DNA of 64,000 bases from Chromatiaceae bacterium. Lineage in GTDB: Bacteria > Pseudomonadota > Gammaproteobacteria > Chromatiales > Chromatiaceae. A program made the translations under genes and the position numbers. Below the pieces are notes generated by a model, which was not told the origin of the DNA, did not search any database, and saw nothing but the letters and a program-made list of their open reading frames with translations. This document shows, in pieces, positions 43,541 through 56,770 of this stretch (the first letter of the stretch is position 1; each line of letters opens with the position of its first letter). The DNA is taken from the NCBI GenBank assembly GCA_025458165.1, contig JALOTB010000006.1:62001-126000 (forward strand). The letters are read 5' to 3'.

Positions 43541-44851
43541 CTAGGCCGGAGTCGCTGCCCCCCCGGCCCCCCCGGTTTCGGCCGGGCGCCAGTCCCCGCC
43601 ATCCACGCGTAGTCGATAGCCCGCCAGCCCGAGCGCGGCGATCATCTCATCCAGGTGCCGCGGCCCCCGCGTCTGCAGCACGAACTGCACCTCGGTCGTC
43701 TGTAGCGGCAGCTCGGTGAAGATGCGTTGATGCAGAACCTGGACCACGTTGGCCCCCAAGCGGCCGAGTAGCTTCGCCGCCTTGGCGAGCTCGCCCGGGA
43801 CGTCCCGCAGCTCCAGCGTGAGGCGCGCCAGGCGCCGGCTGCGCACCAGGCCGCGCTGGATGACCGACGCGAGCACCGGCAGGTCGATGTTGCCCCCGGA
43901 GATGACGAGCCCCACGCGGCGCCCGGCGAAGTGCTCCGGGTAGCGGCAGAGGGCGGCGAGTGGCGCGGCACCGGCCCCCTCGGCGACGGTCTTCTCGACC
44001 TCCAGGAGGAGGAGTACGGCCCTTTCGAGGTCTGCCTCGTCCGCCAGCAGGATGTCATCGACTAGTCGTCGGATCAGCGTCAGGGTGTTGCGGCCCGGCT
44101 CTTTGACTGCGATGCCCTCGGCGATGGTGTAGGGGCCGCACTCGGGCGTCTCGCCGCGCAGCGCGGCGAGCATCGCTGGATAACGCGCGCTCTGCACGCC
44201 GAAGATCTGGATTCCGGGGCGGATCGCCCTCGCCGCGACCGCCATGCCGGCGATCAGCCCGCCGCCGCCGACGGGGACGACCAGCACCTCCAGGTCCGGC
44301 GCGGCGGCGAGCATCTCCAGCGCGACCGTCCCTTGACCGGCGATGACGAGACGGTCGTCGTAGGGGTGGATGAAGGTCAGCGCGCGCGTGGCCGCGATCT
44401 CCGCGGCCTTCGAGGCGGCCTCGCTCAGGGTCGCGCCGTGCAGCACCACCTCCGCGCCGAACGCGCGGGTATGCTCCACCTTGACGTTGGGGGTGAAGCG
44501 GGGCATCACGATCACCGCCGGGATCCCGAGGCGCTGGGCGTGGTAGGCGACGGATTGGGCGTGGTTACCCGCCGACATGGCGATCACACCCCGGGCGCGC
44601 TGCCCGGGGGTCAGGGCCGCGAGGCGGACCAGCGCCCCGCGGTCCTTGAACGAGCCAGTGAACTGGAGGTTCTCGAGCTTGAGCGTCACCTCCGCCCCGG
44701 TGAGCTCGGAGAGCGTCCGCGAGCGCACGCAGGGGGTCTGGACGATCTGCCCGCCGAGCAGAATCGCGGCGTGCTGCACGCCGTCGAGATCCACCGGCGG
44801 GTCGGGCTCGGTTTTGGGGACGGGCGGGGTCTGGTGCTCGCTGCTCGGCAT
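43541..44851 (-). CDS. Threonine ammonia-lyase with ACT domain
   Basis: A 436 aa PLP enzyme deaminating threonine to 2-oxobutanoate. The PLP Lys is in TGSFKDRGAL, with SAGNHAQSVAYHA and the phosphate-binding loop VGGGGLIAG. The C-terminal about 85 residues form a single ACT domain (LARLTLELRDVPGELAKAAK). The arrangement (short PLP domain plus one ACT) is that of TdcB-like/biodegradative-type enzymes rather than the two-ACT IlvA of E. coli. Start ATG 44851 is chosen because the open frame beyond it is not protein-like. It is convergent with hip. Confidence 0.92.
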   Translation of the reverse strand: MPSSEHQTPPVPKTEPDPPVDLDGVQHAAILLGGQIVQTPCVRSRTLSELTGAEVTLKLENLQFTGSFKDRGALVRLAALTPGQRARGVIAMSAGNHAQSVAYHAQRLGIPAVIVMPRFTPNVKVEHTRAFGAEVVLHGATLSEAASKAAEIAATRALTFIHPYDDRLVIAGQGTVALEMLAAAPDLEVLVVPVGGGGLIAGMAVAARAIRPGIQIFGVQSARYPAMLAALRGETPECGPYTIAEGIAVKEPGRNTLTLIRRLVDDILLADEADLERAVLLLLEVEKTVAEGAGAAPLAALCRYPEHFAGRRVGLVISGGNIDLPVLASVIQRGLVRSRRLARLTLELRDVPGELAKAAKLLGRLGANVVQVLHQRIFTELPLQTTEVQFVLQTRGPRHLDEMIAALGLAGYRLRVDGGDWRPAETGGAGGAATPA

Positions 44852-45110
44852 GTCCCAGCCTAACCCGGCGCGACCGCCGTGTCGCCTCGGACGACGAGCG
44901 CCCGGCTGTCCCGCGGGCTTCTCCTCAACCCAGCCCGGCCTCAGGGGGCGGGGCGGCAAGGAACACACCGGGCGCAATTCCACCTGACCGACGCAATTGC
45001 GAATTGTCATGGAGGCCCCCGCCCCCATCACTACAGTTCGCCGGCCCGTCGGCCGCGATCCCGCGGCAACCCGCGGGCCTTGGCACCCAACATCGGAGCG
45101 CAGTATCTCC

Positions 45111-45893
45111 ATGTCCGCCATCCCTGTCGCGTCCCGCACCCGACTCGTGCTCCTTCGGGCCCTGATCTGGGGTCTCATCGGGCTAATTTACGCACCGCTC
45201 TTCGTCGCCCTCCGCGCCGGCTTTCAGTCGCTTGGGCTCGATCACACGGCCTTCATCCCCGCCGCGGCGCTTGCCGGGGCGGTCGGCGCCGCCTTTTACG
45301 GCGCCCGCCAGGTCGCCCTCGCCGGGGCGGTCATCGGTCTGCTGGTCGGTAGTCTCGCGTTCCTCGTGCTCCCGCCGCCTATCCCACTGTGGCAGGTGGT
45401 GCTCCCGGCGGCCGTGGTGGGGGCCGTGCTGGGCGTCTTGGTGCGCTTCCCTGACCGCTGTAGCCACAATGTCCCCGGCAAGGCCCTCGCGGGTCTGGCC
45501 ACCGGCGCGTCCTGCGGCGCACTGTTGGGGCTGGCGCAGGCGCTGCACCCCGCGAGCTTCAACATCGCAGGGGCGGTGGCCTTTCTGGTGGCGGTCAATG
45601 GTGTGCTCTACGTGGCGAGCGTTCGCTGGTGGATCGGTCTGACGAGACCGACGCAGGGCGAGGCGTGCAACCTCATCGAGGCACTGGTGATCAGCGTGCT
45701 CGCCGCCGCAGCGGCCGGGAGCCTGTGGGTGGTATCCGGCCCTTTGATCGGCATCGTCGACGAGCCGTTCGTCGACATCATCGAGGCGCTGCTCCAGCAG
45801 ATCCCCCCCGCCCTGCTCGGCGGCGTGATCGGCGGCACCCTCGCTGGCGCCTTGCTCCAGGCGCTCAACTTCCGCTGGGCGCACGACGTCTGA
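45111..45893 (+). CDS. Polytopic membrane protein of unknown function
   Basis: A 260 aa protein with seven to eight predicted helices, rich in Gly/Ala (ALAGAVGAAFYGARQVALAG, ALLGGVIGGTLAGALLQAL). ATG 45111 (MSAIPVASRTRLV) is taken as start; ATG 45009 would add 34 polar residues. No transport or enzyme signature. It stands before rlmE with a short gap. Confidence 0.7.
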   Translation: MSAIPVASRTRLVLLRALIWGLIGLIYAPLFVALRAGFQSLGLDHTAFIPAAALAGAVGAAFYGARQVALAGAVIGLLVGSLAFLVLPPPIPLWQVVLPAAVVGAVLGVLVRFPDRCSHNVPGKALAGLATGASCGALLGLAQALHPASFNIAGAVAFLVAVNGVLYVASVRWWIGLTRPTQGEACNLIEALVISVLAAAAAGSLWVVSGPLIGIVDEPFVDIIEALLQQIPPALLGGVIGGTLAGALLQALNFRWAHDV

Positions 45894-45977
45894 CCGCTGG
45901 GGCCGCGGCCCGCTCGGCGGGGCCGATGTGGTACGCTGCCGGCCGACTCATACCGGGAGGCGCGTTTCACCCTGGCG

Positions 45978-46595
45978 ATGGCCAAGACCAAGAGCAGCCG
46001 GCGCTGGCTCGACCGCCACTTCAGCGACCCCTATGTAAAGCGCGCCCTCCAGGAGGGCTACCGCTCGCGCGCCGCCTACAAGCTGCTGGAGATCCAGGCG
46101 AGCGATCGGGTCCTGACGCCGGGGATGACGGTGGTCGATCTCGGCGCGGCGCCGGGGGGGTGGAGCCAGATCGCCGCGCGGATCGTCGGTCCGGAGGGGC
46201 GGGTGCTGGCGCTCGATCTCCTGGCGATGGAGCCGCTGGCCGGCGTCACCTTCATCCAGGGCGACTTCCGCGAGGCCGAGCCGCTGGGGAGCCTGCGGGC
46301 CGGCCTGGGTGGCGCCAAGGCCGATCTGATCCTCTCCGACATGGCCCCCAACGTGAGCGGGACCGCCGCCGACCAGCCGCGGGTGATCTACCTGTGCGAG
46401 CTGGCCCTCGAGCTGGCACGGGAGGTCCTGAAACCGGGTGGCTCGCTGGTGGTCAAAACCTTCCAAGGGGAGGGCTTCGACGCCTATCTCGCCGAGCTGC
46501 GTCGATCCTTCCAGCGGGTCGCCTGCCGCAAGCCGAAGTCATCGCGGCCGCAGAGCCGTGAGGTCTATCTGGTGGCGCGTGGATTTTCCTTTTAG
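45978..46595 (+). CDS. rlmE: 23S rRNA (uridine-2'-O)-methyltransferase RlmE
   Basis: A 205 aa SAM-dependent methyltransferase (RrmJ/FtsJ) modifying U2552 of 23S rRNA. It contains [23 protein letters not shown] motif [21 protein letters not shown] and the catalytic Lys in [10 protein letters not shown]. It precedes ftsH as in most gammaproteobacteria. Confidence 0.97.
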   Translation: MAKTKSSRRWLDRHFSDPYVKRALQEGYRSRAAYKLLEIQASDRVLTPGMTVVDLGAAPGGWSQIAARIVGPEGRVLALDLLAMEPLAGVTFIQGDFREAEPLGSLRAGLGGAKADLILSDMAPNVSGTAADQPRVIYLCELALELAREVLKPGGSLVVKTFQGEGFDAYLAELRRSFQRVACRKPKSSRPQSREVYLVARGFSF

Positions 46596-46673
46596 GCGGT
46601 TTGGCCCCATCATCCGAGTGAATTGAGGCGACTGAGCCCGGGCGCCCCGCCGCGGGACGAGAGGACTACTGCC

Positions 46674-48599
<1,926 letters not shown>

Positions 48600-48615
48600 G
48601 GGACGCGCCCCGCCG

Positions 48616-49473
48616 ATGGGGCCTCTGGACTGTGGCGGCCGGCCGCTCGACCTCTCCCGGCCCTGCGTCATGGGTGTGCTGAATCTCACCCCCGATTCCT
48701 TCTCGGACGGGGGTGTGTTCTTTCGCCCCGAGGACGCACTGTGCCGCGCCCTGCGGATGGTGGAGGAGGGCGCGGACATCATCGACGTCGGCGGTGAGTC
48801 CACCCGGCCGGGGGCAGAGCCGGTCACCGCCGATCAAGAGATCGCCCGGGTGGTGCCGCTGATCGCGGCGCTGGCGCCCAGCGTCTCGGTCCCCATCTCG
48901 ATCGATACCAGCAAGCCCGAGGTGATGCGCGCCGCCGTCGCCGCCGGCGCCGGACTCATCAACGACGTGCGCGCGTTGCGCCTGCCCGGGGCGCTGGAGG
49001 CCGCCAGCGAGGCCGGCGTGCCGGTCTGTCTGATGCACATGCAGGGCGAGCCAGGGACCATGCAGGCGGCGCCGAGCTACCACGACGTGGTCGCCGAAGT
49101 TGGCGCCTTTCTCGGCGAACGGATGGATGCCTGCGTGACCGCCGGCATCCCGCGTGAGCGCCTGGTGATCGACCCCGGCTTTGGGTTCGGCAAGACCCTG
49201 GCGCATAATCTCGCCCTGCTCGCGGACCTCCCGGCGCTGGCCGCGCTGGGCGCGCCGGTCCTGGTCGGGTTGTCGCGCAAGTCCATGATCGGGGCCCTCA
49301 CCGGCCGGCCGACCTCGGGGCGTCTGGCCGGCAGCCTCGCCGCCGCGGTGCTCGCGGTGGAGCGGGGCGCGCGGGTGGTGCGGGTGCACGACGTGGCGGC
49401 CACGGTCGATGCCCTGCGGGTCGCCTGGGCATTGGAGGGTGCGAAGGGCTGCACGACGAGGCGCGACGGGTAG
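48616..49473 (+). CDS. folP: Dihydropteroate synthase
   Basis: A 285 aa TIM-barrel enzyme joining p-aminobenzoate with dihydropterin pyrophosphate in folate synthesis. Signatures are MGVLNLTPDSFSDGG, DVGGESTRPGAEPV, SIDTSKPEVM and LVGLSRKSMIG, RVHDV. It starts at ATG 48616, 16 nt after ftsH. The ftsH-folP-glmM order is conserved. Confidence 0.96.
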   Translation: MGPLDCGGRPLDLSRPCVMGVLNLTPDSFSDGGVFFRPEDALCRALRMVEEGADIIDVGGESTRPGAEPVTADQEIARVVPLIAALAPSVSVPISIDTSKPEVMRAAVAAGAGLINDVRALRLPGALEAASEAGVPVCLMHMQGEPGTMQAAPSYHDVVAEVGAFLGERMDACVTAGIPRERLVIDPGFGFGKTLAHNLALLADLPALAALGAPVLVGLSRKSMIGALTGRPTSGRLAGSLAAAVLAVERGARVVRVHDVAATVDALRVAWALEGAKGCTTRRDG

Positions 49474-49500
49474 TACACGCAAGACCGACGGGGGAACGGG

Positions 49501-50841
49501 ATGGGGCGCAAGTATTTCGGCACCGACGGTATCCGCGGCCGGGTTGGCGAGGGGAACATCACCCCCGACTTCATGCTCAAGCTCGGGTGGGCGGCAGGCC
49601 GGGTGCTGGGCCAAGGGCGCGGTGGCAAGGTACTGATCGGCAAAGACACCCGCATCTCCGGCTACATGTTCGAGTCGGCGCTGGAGGCGGGCCTGGTGGC
49701 CGCCGGGACCGACATCCGCCTGCTCGGCCCCATGCCGACGCCGGCTATTGCCTACCTTACGCGCACGCTGCGGGCCGTCGCCGGGATCGTAATCTCGGCC
49801 TCCCACAACCCCTACGAGGACAACGGCATCAAGTTCTTTTCCGCCGAGGGCGACAAGCTGCCCGACGCGGTGGAGGAGGCGATCGCCGAGCAGATCGACC
49901 AGCCCCTGGTGACCGTCGACTCGGCCGATCTCGGCAAGGTCAAACGGGTCGACGACGCTCGCGGCCGCTACATCGAGTTCTGCAAGAGCACCATCCCGGC
50001 GTCCATGAGCTTGCGCGGGATGAAGATCGCGGTGGACTGCGCCAACGGGGCCACCTATCACGTCGCGCCCTACGTCTTCGAGGAGCTGGGGGCGAGCGTG
50101 GTGGCCATCGGTATCGAGCCCGACGGATTCAACATCAACCGGGAGCTGGGCTCGACCAGCCCGGCCGCGCTCATGCAGACGGTGGTGCGCGAGGGGGCCG
50201 ATCTCGGCATCGCCTTCGATGGGGACGGGGATCGGGTGCTGATGGTCGACGCCGCAGGCAACCTGATCGACGGCGACCAGCTCATCTACATCATCGCCAA
50301 GTCGCGTCTGGAGCAGCGCGGCCTGCCCGGCGAGGTTGTCGGGACCTTGATGAGCAACCTCGGCCTGGAGCACGCCCTGCGGCGGCTCGGTGTCGGCTTT
50401 GCCCGCACCCCCGTCGGTGACCGCTACATCATGGAGCGACTGAAGCGCGACGGCGGCATCCTGGGCGGCGAGCCCTCGGGTCACATCATCTGCCGCGACC
50501 GCACCAGCACCGGGGACGGGATCATCGCCGCGCTGCAAGTCCTGGCCGCGCTGCTGACCAGCGGGCGCAGCCTCGGCGAGCTGGCGAGCGAGGTGCAGCG
50601 CTACCCGCAGCGCCTGATCAACGTCCGCCTTGCCCGCCAGGAGGACCTCAGCACCCGTCCGGCGGTGGTGGACGCGGTGCACGGGGCCGAGCGTGAGCTG
50701 GGCGCCAGCGGACGGGTGCTGCTCAGGCCCTCCGGGACTGAGCCGCTGCTGCGGGTGATGGTTGAGGGGGCGGATGAGGCCCAGGTCTCTGCCGTCGCGG
50801 AGCGCCTGGCCGACGTGGTCCGGGCCGAGCTCGCCACCTGA
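49501..50841 (+). CDS. glmM: Phosphoglucosamine mutase
   Basis: A 446 aa enzyme converting glucosamine-6-phosphate to glucosamine-1-phosphate for peptidoglycan and LPS precursors. The active-site phosphoserine lies in [13 protein letters not shown]. Also visible: [13 protein letters not shown], metal loop FDGDGDR, sugar loop GGEPSGH and phosphate loop [15 protein letters not shown]. In many relatives tpiA-secG follows; here a transporter gene follows instead. Confidence 0.97.
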   Translation: MGRKYFGTDGIRGRVGEGNITPDFMLKLGWAAGRVLGQGRGGKVLIGKDTRISGYMFESALEAGLVAAGTDIRLLGPMPTPAIAYLTRTLRAVAGIVISASHNPYEDNGIKFFSAEGDKLPDAVEEAIAEQIDQPLVTVDSADLGKVKRVDDARGRYIEFCKSTIPASMSLRGMKIAVDCANGATYHVAPYVFEELGASVVAIGIEPDGFNINRELGSTSPAALMQTVVREGADLGIAFDGDGDRVLMVDAAGNLIDGDQLIYIIAKSRLEQRGLPGEVVGTLMSNLGLEHALRRLGVGFARTPVGDRYIMERLKRDGGILGGEPSGHIICRDRTSTGDGIIAALQVLAALLTSGRSLGELASEVQRYPQRLINVRLARQEDLSTRPAVVDAVHGAERELGASGRVLLRPSGTEPLLRVMVEGADEAQVSAVAERLADVVRAELAT

Positions 50842-50851
50842 GGTCCAGGCC

Positions 50852-52225
<1,374 letters not shown>

Positions 52226-52226
52226 C

Positions 52227-52661
52227 GTGGCGGTCGTCAAGAAGAGCGCCCTGGTGCCCTATTCGGCGACGCAGATGTTCGATCTGGTCGCGGACATGGA
52301 GTCCTACCCCCGCTTTCTGCCCTGGTGTCACGCGGCGAGCATCGTCTCCCGGGAGGAGGGGCGGCTGTGCGGGCGCATCGAGGTGGCGCGGCTCGGGGTG
52401 CACCAGACCTTCACGACCTGCAACCACTACGAGCGCGGGCGGCGGATGGACATCGACCTGCTCGACGGCCCCTTCCGCAAGCTGACCGGCGGCTGGAGCT
52501 TCCTACCCCTGCGCGAGGACGCCTGCAAGGTCGAGCTGGCGTTGGATTTCGAGTTCTCGGGAAAACTGATCGACAAGGCCTTTGGGGCGGTCTTTCACCA
52601 GATCGCCAATACCCTGGTGGACGCCTTCTGTAAGCGGGCCGACGAGGTGTACGGTGGCTGA
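52227..52661 (+). CDS. ratA: RatA/COQ10-like START-domain protein
   Basis: A 144 aa START-like protein, called RatA (toxin) or the bacterial Coq10 homologue. It contains YSATQMFDLVADMESYPRFL, PWCHAASIVSREEG and the C-terminal IANTLVDAFCKRADEVYG. The proposed roles are inhibition of 70S assembly or ubiquinone binding; the latter is supported in related proteins. GTG 52227 lies directly after the transporter stop. It overlaps rnfH by 8 nt. Confidence 0.9.
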   Translation: MAVVKKSALVPYSATQMFDLVADMESYPRFLPWCHAASIVSREEGRLCGRIEVARLGVHQTFTTCNHYERGRRMDIDLLDGPFRKLTGGWSFLPLREDACKVELALDFEFSGKLIDKAFGAVFHQIANTLVDAFCKRADEVYGG

Positions 52662-52977
52662 CAAGCGAATCGCAGTCGAGGTGGCCTATGTCGGCGAGCA
52701 CGATCAGGCACTGCTCGCGGTAGAGGCCGATGCGGGTCTCACCGCGCGCGAGGCGGTCGAGCGCTCCGGCATCTTGCGCCGCTTCCCGGAGATTGACCTC
52801 GGGAAGATCAAAATGGGGATTTTCGGCAAGCTGGCCAAGCCCGATCAGGTGCTGGAATCGGGCGATCGGGTCGAGATCTACCGCCCGCTCATTGCCGATC
52901 CCAAGGAGACGCGCAAGAAACGCGCGGCCGAGGGCAAGGTCATGCGCAAAGGGGCGGGGGAGGCGGACGCGGATTGA
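52654..52977 (+). CDS. rnfH: RnfH-family ubiquitin-like protein
   Basis: A 107 aa beta-grasp protein (UPF0125). It contains RIAVEVAYVGEHDQALLAVE, AVERSGILRRFPEIDL, GIFGKLAKPDQVLESGDRVE and IYRPLIADPKETRKKRA. GTG 52654 sits within the end of ratA. The ratA-rnfH pair is conserved and described as the RatAB module. Confidence 0.92.
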   Translation: MADKRIAVEVAYVGEHDQALLAVEADAGLTAREAVERSGILRRFPEIDLGKIKMGIFGKLAKPDQVLESGDRVEIYRPLIADPKETRKKRAAEGKVMRKGAGEADAD

Positions 52978-53063
52978 CCCGGCCGCGGGCGACTCGGACC
53001 AGCCCCTCGCCCACGCGGGGGCGCAGCCTACCGGGATGCGCGCGTTGTTGAAGCTCGCGGGCG

Positions 53064-53546
53064 CTAGCGCGCGGGCTCCAGACCGACGCGGCTCAGGGTG
53101 CGCGAGAAGAACCCACGGTTGTCCTCCCAGTCAGGGACGCTGACGATCATCTCGCTCGGCTCGCGCGTCGCGGCGCGCTGCGGGTTGGGTTGGATGTCAC
53201 CGGTGATCCGCGCCAGCGCGTCGGCCTCGAAGAACAGCGTCAGCCGCTTGGTCTCCATGTCCTGGTGTCCGCGGCGGATCGTATACGTGTAATCCCAGCG
53301 GTTGGTGTGGAAGATGTCGGTCAACACGGGGGTGCCGAGGAGATAGAGCACCTGGTTCTTGGTCATCCCCAGCTCCAGCCGGTCGATCATTTCCTCGGTG
53401 ACGATGTTGCCCTGCTGAACCGTCATGCGATAGACGAAGGGCAGATCGCTGAGTCGCGAGTCGCGGTACTGGGGCGCCTCCTCACGGCCCGCGCAGCCCG
53501 CCGCAAGGGTTGCGCCCAGCACCAAACAAATGAGAGGCTTTTGCAT
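53064..53546 (-). CDS. bamE: Outer-membrane assembly factor BamE
   Basis: A 160 aa lipoprotein of the BAM complex (SmpA/OmlA). The lipobox LAAGC places the lipidated Cys at residue 18. The family core reads GNIVTEEMIDRLELGMTKNQ, LLGTPVLTDIFHTNRWDYTY and RLTLFFEADALARI. ATG 53546 is chosen; upstream codons belong to the intergenic region. It is divergent from fur, a widely conserved arrangement. Confidence 0.95.
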   Translation of the reverse strand: MQKPLICLVLGATLAAGCAGREEAPQYRDSRLSDLPFVYRMTVQQGNIVTEEMIDRLELGMTKNQVLYLLGTPVLTDIFHTNRWDYTYTIRRGHQDMETKRLTLFFEADALARITGDIQPNPQRAATREPSEMIVSVPDWEDNRGFFSRTLSRVGLEPAR

Positions 53547-53670
53547 CTTGTCGCTGTCGTCGCGAGATTCCGAACCGCGCGCATCATACCCCAGCGGCTC
53601 GGGCCTTTGCGCCATCCGGCGGCCCGGTCCGGGATGATGGCGGAGCTGTCACGCCGCTGCGAGGCCGAAG

Positions 53671-54099
53671 ATGGAAAACGAACAGATCAAACAGGCGGGA
53701 CTCAAGGTCACCCTCCCGCGGGTGAAGATCCTCGACGTCCTCGAGCACAGTGACAAGCGCCATATGAGCGCCGAGGACGTCTACCGCGCGCTGCTCGATC
53801 GCGGCGGGGAGATCGGGCTAGCGACCGTCTACCGGGTGCTCACCCAGTTCGAGCAAGCGGGGCTGGTCGCCCGCCATCACTTCGAGGGCGGTCAGGCGGT
53901 CTTCGAGCTCAATCGCGGCGGGCACCACGACCACTTGGTGTGCGTTCGCTGCGGGCGGGTGGTCGAGTTCCTGGAGCCGGCGATCGAGGAGCGTCAGGAG
54001 GCCATCGCGCGCCAGCACGGCTATCGGCTCGAGGACCACTCCCTGGTGATCTACGGGGTCTGTCCCGGCTGTCAGAAGGGAGACCGCCCATCGGCGTGA
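53671..54099 (+). CDS. fur: Ferric uptake regulator
   Basis: A 142 aa DNA-binding iron sensor. The winged-helix part has LKVTLPRVKILDVLE and AEDVYRALLDRGGEIGLATV (recognition helix YRVLTQFEQAGLV). Metal ligands are visible in RGGHHDHLVCVRCG and at CPGC near the C-terminus. Typical gammaproteobacterial Fur with both structural-zinc CxxC pairs. It ends 20 nt before the convergent recN. Confidence 0.96.
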   Translation: MENEQIKQAGLKVTLPRVKILDVLEHSDKRHMSAEDVYRALLDRGGEIGLATVYRVLTQFEQAGLVARHHFEGGQAVFELNRGGHHDHLVCVRCGRVVEFLEPAIEERQEAIARQHGYRLEDHSLVIYGVCPGCQKGDRPSA

Positions 54100-54118
54100 G
54101 GCGGTCGCGAGCGGGCCC

Positions 54119-55732
54119 TCAGGCCGGCGCTCTGGCCTGGGCGCGGGCGACCATCTCGCGGGCGTGGTCGAGGGTCTTGGCGGTGATCTCGCGCCCCCCC
54201 AGCATGCGGGCGATCTCGCCCACCCGTTCCTCCTCGGCGAGCGCGGTGATCACGGTGTAGGTCGCGCCGTCGCGGCTGAGCTTGCGCACCCGCAGGTGGT
54301 GATGGGCCTGGGCGGCGACCTGGGGCAGGTGCGTCACGCAGAGCACCTGGCGCGCCTCCCCGAGGGTGCGCAGCAGCCGTCCGACGATCTCGGCGACGCC
54401 CCCGCCGATGCCGACGTCGACCTCGTCGAAGACCAGCGTCGGGATGCTCCCGGTCTGCGCGGTCGCGACCTGGATCCCTAGGCTGATGCGCGAGAGCTCC
54501 CCCCCGGAAGCGACCTTGGCCAGCGGCGCGAGCGGCTGTCCGGGATTGGCGCTCACGAGGAGCTCCACGCGATCGAGACCGAAGGCACCGGCGCCGTCCG
54601 GATCGACCGGGGTCACCTCGACCGCAAAGCACCCGCCGACCATGGCGAGCCCTTGCATGGCCTCGGTGACGGTAGCGGAGAGCCGCTCGGCGGCCGCCCG
54701 GCGCTGCCCACTCAGCGTCCGAGCGGAGGCGAGGAAGGCCTCACGCGCGGCGGCGCAGTCGCGGGTAAGCTGGTCCAGGGTCCGGTCGTCGCGCTCCAGC
54801 TCGGCGAGCTCCTCGGCGAGGCCGGCGAGCTTCGCGGGGAGCTCGCCCGCCGGCACCCGGTACTTGCGGGCGAGGTCGTGGACCTGGGTGAGTCGAGCTT
54901 CGACCAGGGCCATCTGGGCGGGGTCGACGTCGAGGCCGTCGAGATACTGGCGCAGCGCGCTCACCGCCTCGTCGATCTGGATGCCGGCCCCATCGAGCAG
55001 CTCGCGGGTCGCGCCCAGGCGCTCGTCGAACGCCAGCAGGGCATCGAGCTCCGCGAGGCACCGGCTGAGCTCGCCGTGCAGGGAGGGGTCGCCATCGTAG
55101 AGCCGCATGATGAGTCCCCCGGTGGTCGCTTGCAGCTCCCCGAGGTTGGTGAGGCGGCGGTGCTCGCGCTCCAGCTCGGCGATCGCCGCGGTATCCAAGC
55201 CGAGGACCCGGAGCTCGTCGACCTGGTAGCGCAGCAGGTCCAAGCGCGCGGCGCGCTCGGCGCTCGCCGCGGTCAGCCGCCGCAGGCGCTCGTCGAGGGC
55301 GCGGAAGTCGCGGAAACGCGCGGCCACCTCGGCAGCGAGCTCGCCGTGACCGGCGTAGCTGTCGAGCAGGTCACGTTGAGCGGCCGGGCGTAGCAGCGAC
55401 TGGTGGGCGTGCTGACCGTGGATGTCGACCAGCCGCTCGCCGAGGGCCTGGAGCTGAAGCCCAGTGGCAGGTCGCGCGTTGATGTAGGCGCGCGAGCGCC
55501 CGCGCTGGAGCACCCGCCGCACCAGGCACTCGTCGCCGTCGTCGAGCGCCTGCTCCGCGAGCCAGGCGATCAGGTCCGGATCGGCCTTGTCCCCGAGCAC
55601 CAGCCCGAGGGCGTCGATGAGGATCGACTTGCCGGCCCCGGTCTCGCCGGTCAGCGCGGTCATCGCCCCGCTGAGCTCCAGCTCCAGGCGGTCGACGATG
55701 ACGAGGTCGCGGACGAAGAGCTGACTCAGCAT
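54119..55732 (-). CDS. recN: DNA repair protein RecN, with a shortened head domain
   Basis: A 537 aa SMC-like ATPase for double-strand break repair. Walker A is GETGAGKS, signature VASGGELSRISLGIQVA, Walker B TLVFDEVDVGI, and a long coiled coil lies in between. Compared with E. coli RecN, about 21 residues seem absent after LGLVLGDKAD: the sequence jumps to PDLIAWLAEQALDDGDECL. This removes the segment around the expected VRxGAxRADxxARF strand, although the reading frame is kept. It lies downstream of nadK and overlaps it by 7 nt. Confidence 0.93.
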   Translation of the reverse strand: MLSQLFVRDLVIVDRLELELSGAMTALTGETGAGKSILIDALGLVLGDKADPDLIAWLAEQALDDGDECLVRRVLQRGRSRAYINARPATGLQLQALGERLVDIHGQHAHQSLLRPAAQRDLLDSYAGHGELAAEVAARFRDFRALDERLRRLTAASAERAARLDLLRYQVDELRVLGLDTAAIAELEREHRRLTNLGELQATTGGLIMRLYDGDPSLHGELSRCLAELDALLAFDERLGATRELLDGAGIQIDEAVSALRQYLDGLDVDPAQMALVEARLTQVHDLARKYRVPAGELPAKLAGLAEELAELERDDRTLDQLTRDCAAAREAFLASARTLSGQRRAAAERLSATVTEAMQGLAMVGGCFAVEVTPVDPDGAGAFGLDRVELLVSANPGQPLAPLAKVASGGELSRISLGIQVATAQTGSIPTLVFDEVDVGIGGGVAEIVGRLLRTLGEARQVLCVTHLPQVAAQAHHHLRVRKLSRDGATYTVITALAEEERVGEIARMLGGREITAKTLDHAREMVARAQARAPA

Positions 55733-56622
55733 GACTCTGCGCGGGCCGGATGCCCGCCCCAGCCGAGCTTGGCGCGGAGGATCTTGTAGTAGTCGTGTCC
55801 GCGGGGATGGAGCAGGCGCGCGGGGTAGGGTGTGCGCTCCACGAACACGCGCGCCTGTGGCCGGAGCGCCAGATTGGTCTGGCCGTCGCAGGTGATCTGC
55901 ACATGACCCTGGTCGAAGCCGAGCACCCGCAGCTCGATGCGGCTCGACCCGGCGACGACCAGCGGGCGGTTGCTCAGGGTGTGGGGGCAGATCGGGACCA
56001 GCACCAGGACGTCGAGGGCGGGGTGTATCAGCGGGCCGCCGCCCGAGAGGGCGTAGGCGGTGGACCCAGTCGGGGTGGAGATGATCAGCCCGTCGGAGCG
56101 TTGGGTGTTGACGAACGCGCCGTCGATGTAGGTCTCGAACTCGATCATGCGCGCCGTGTTCCATTTGTGGATCACGACATCGTTGAGCGCCGGCCAAGGG
56201 GTCGCACCCGCTTGATCGTCGTCGACCCGGGCGGCGAGCATGCAGCGCGCCTCCTCGTCGTACTCGCCGGCCAGGATAGGCTCGAGACAGGTCTCGATGT
56301 CCGTGGGCGAGACATCGGCGAGGAACCCCAGGCGCCCAAGGTTGATCCCCACCAGCGGAACCCGGTGGGGCGCCAGCGAGCGGGCGGCATGGAGCAGGGT
56401 GCCGTCGCCCCCCACGACCACCGCGAGGTCGCAGCGCCGCCCAAGGTCGTTGGCGTCGAGCGTGTGCCCGGGCGGCGCGTCGAGCAGCGCCCCGCTGACG
56501 GAGTCGAGCACGACTTCGATCCGGCGTCCGGCGAGATAGGCCACCAGCCGCGCTAGGGTGGCCTTGGCGGCACCGGTCTCGCCCTGCTTGCCGATGATGC
56601 CGATGGTCTGAAACTTGGACAT
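55726..56622 (-). CDS. nadK: NAD kinase
   Basis: A 298 aa enzyme phosphorylating NAD to NADP. Motifs are VVVGGDGTLLHAAR, GINLGRLGFLADVSP, NDVVIHKWNTARMIEFETYI and SDGLIISTPTGSTAYALSGG. ATG 56622 (MSKFQTIGIIGK) is preferred over an upstream frame start. It is the first gene of nadK-recN and is divergent from hrcA, the usual arrangement. Confidence 0.96.
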   Translation of the reverse strand: MSKFQTIGIIGKQGETGAAKATLARLVAYLAGRRIEVVLDSVSGALLDAPPGHTLDANDLGRRCDLAVVVGGDGTLLHAARSLAPHRVPLVGINLGRLGFLADVSPTDIETCLEPILAGEYDEEARCMLAARVDDDQAGATPWPALNDVVIHKWNTARMIEFETYIDGAFVNTQRSDGLIISTPTGSTAYALSGGGPLIHPALDVLVLVPICPHTLSNRPLVVAGSSRIELRVLGFDQGHVQITCDGQTNLALRPQARVFVERTPYPARLLHPRGHDYYKILRAKLGWGGHPARAESC

Positions 56623-56734
56623 GCCAGAGCGCTGTTGGGAGGCACCACGCGGGGGCGGCGGTCGGGGCCGCGGCGAGAAGTTAGCATGTGCTGCCAAGCG
56701 CGCCAACCGCGCGGGCGGCCGGCCCAGACGTGCC

Positions 56735-56763
56735 TTGACAGCCCGAGAGGCTCGCCCTATCTT
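56735..56763 (+). promoter_or_regulatory. Sigma-70-type promoter of the hrcA operon
   Basis: TTGACA at 56735-56740, 17-nt spacer, TATCTT at 56758-56763. The predicted start point falls at about 56770, immediately at the CIRCE operator, so HrcA bound there should block initiation. Confidence 0.75.
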
Positions 56764-56770
56764 CCCGCTA

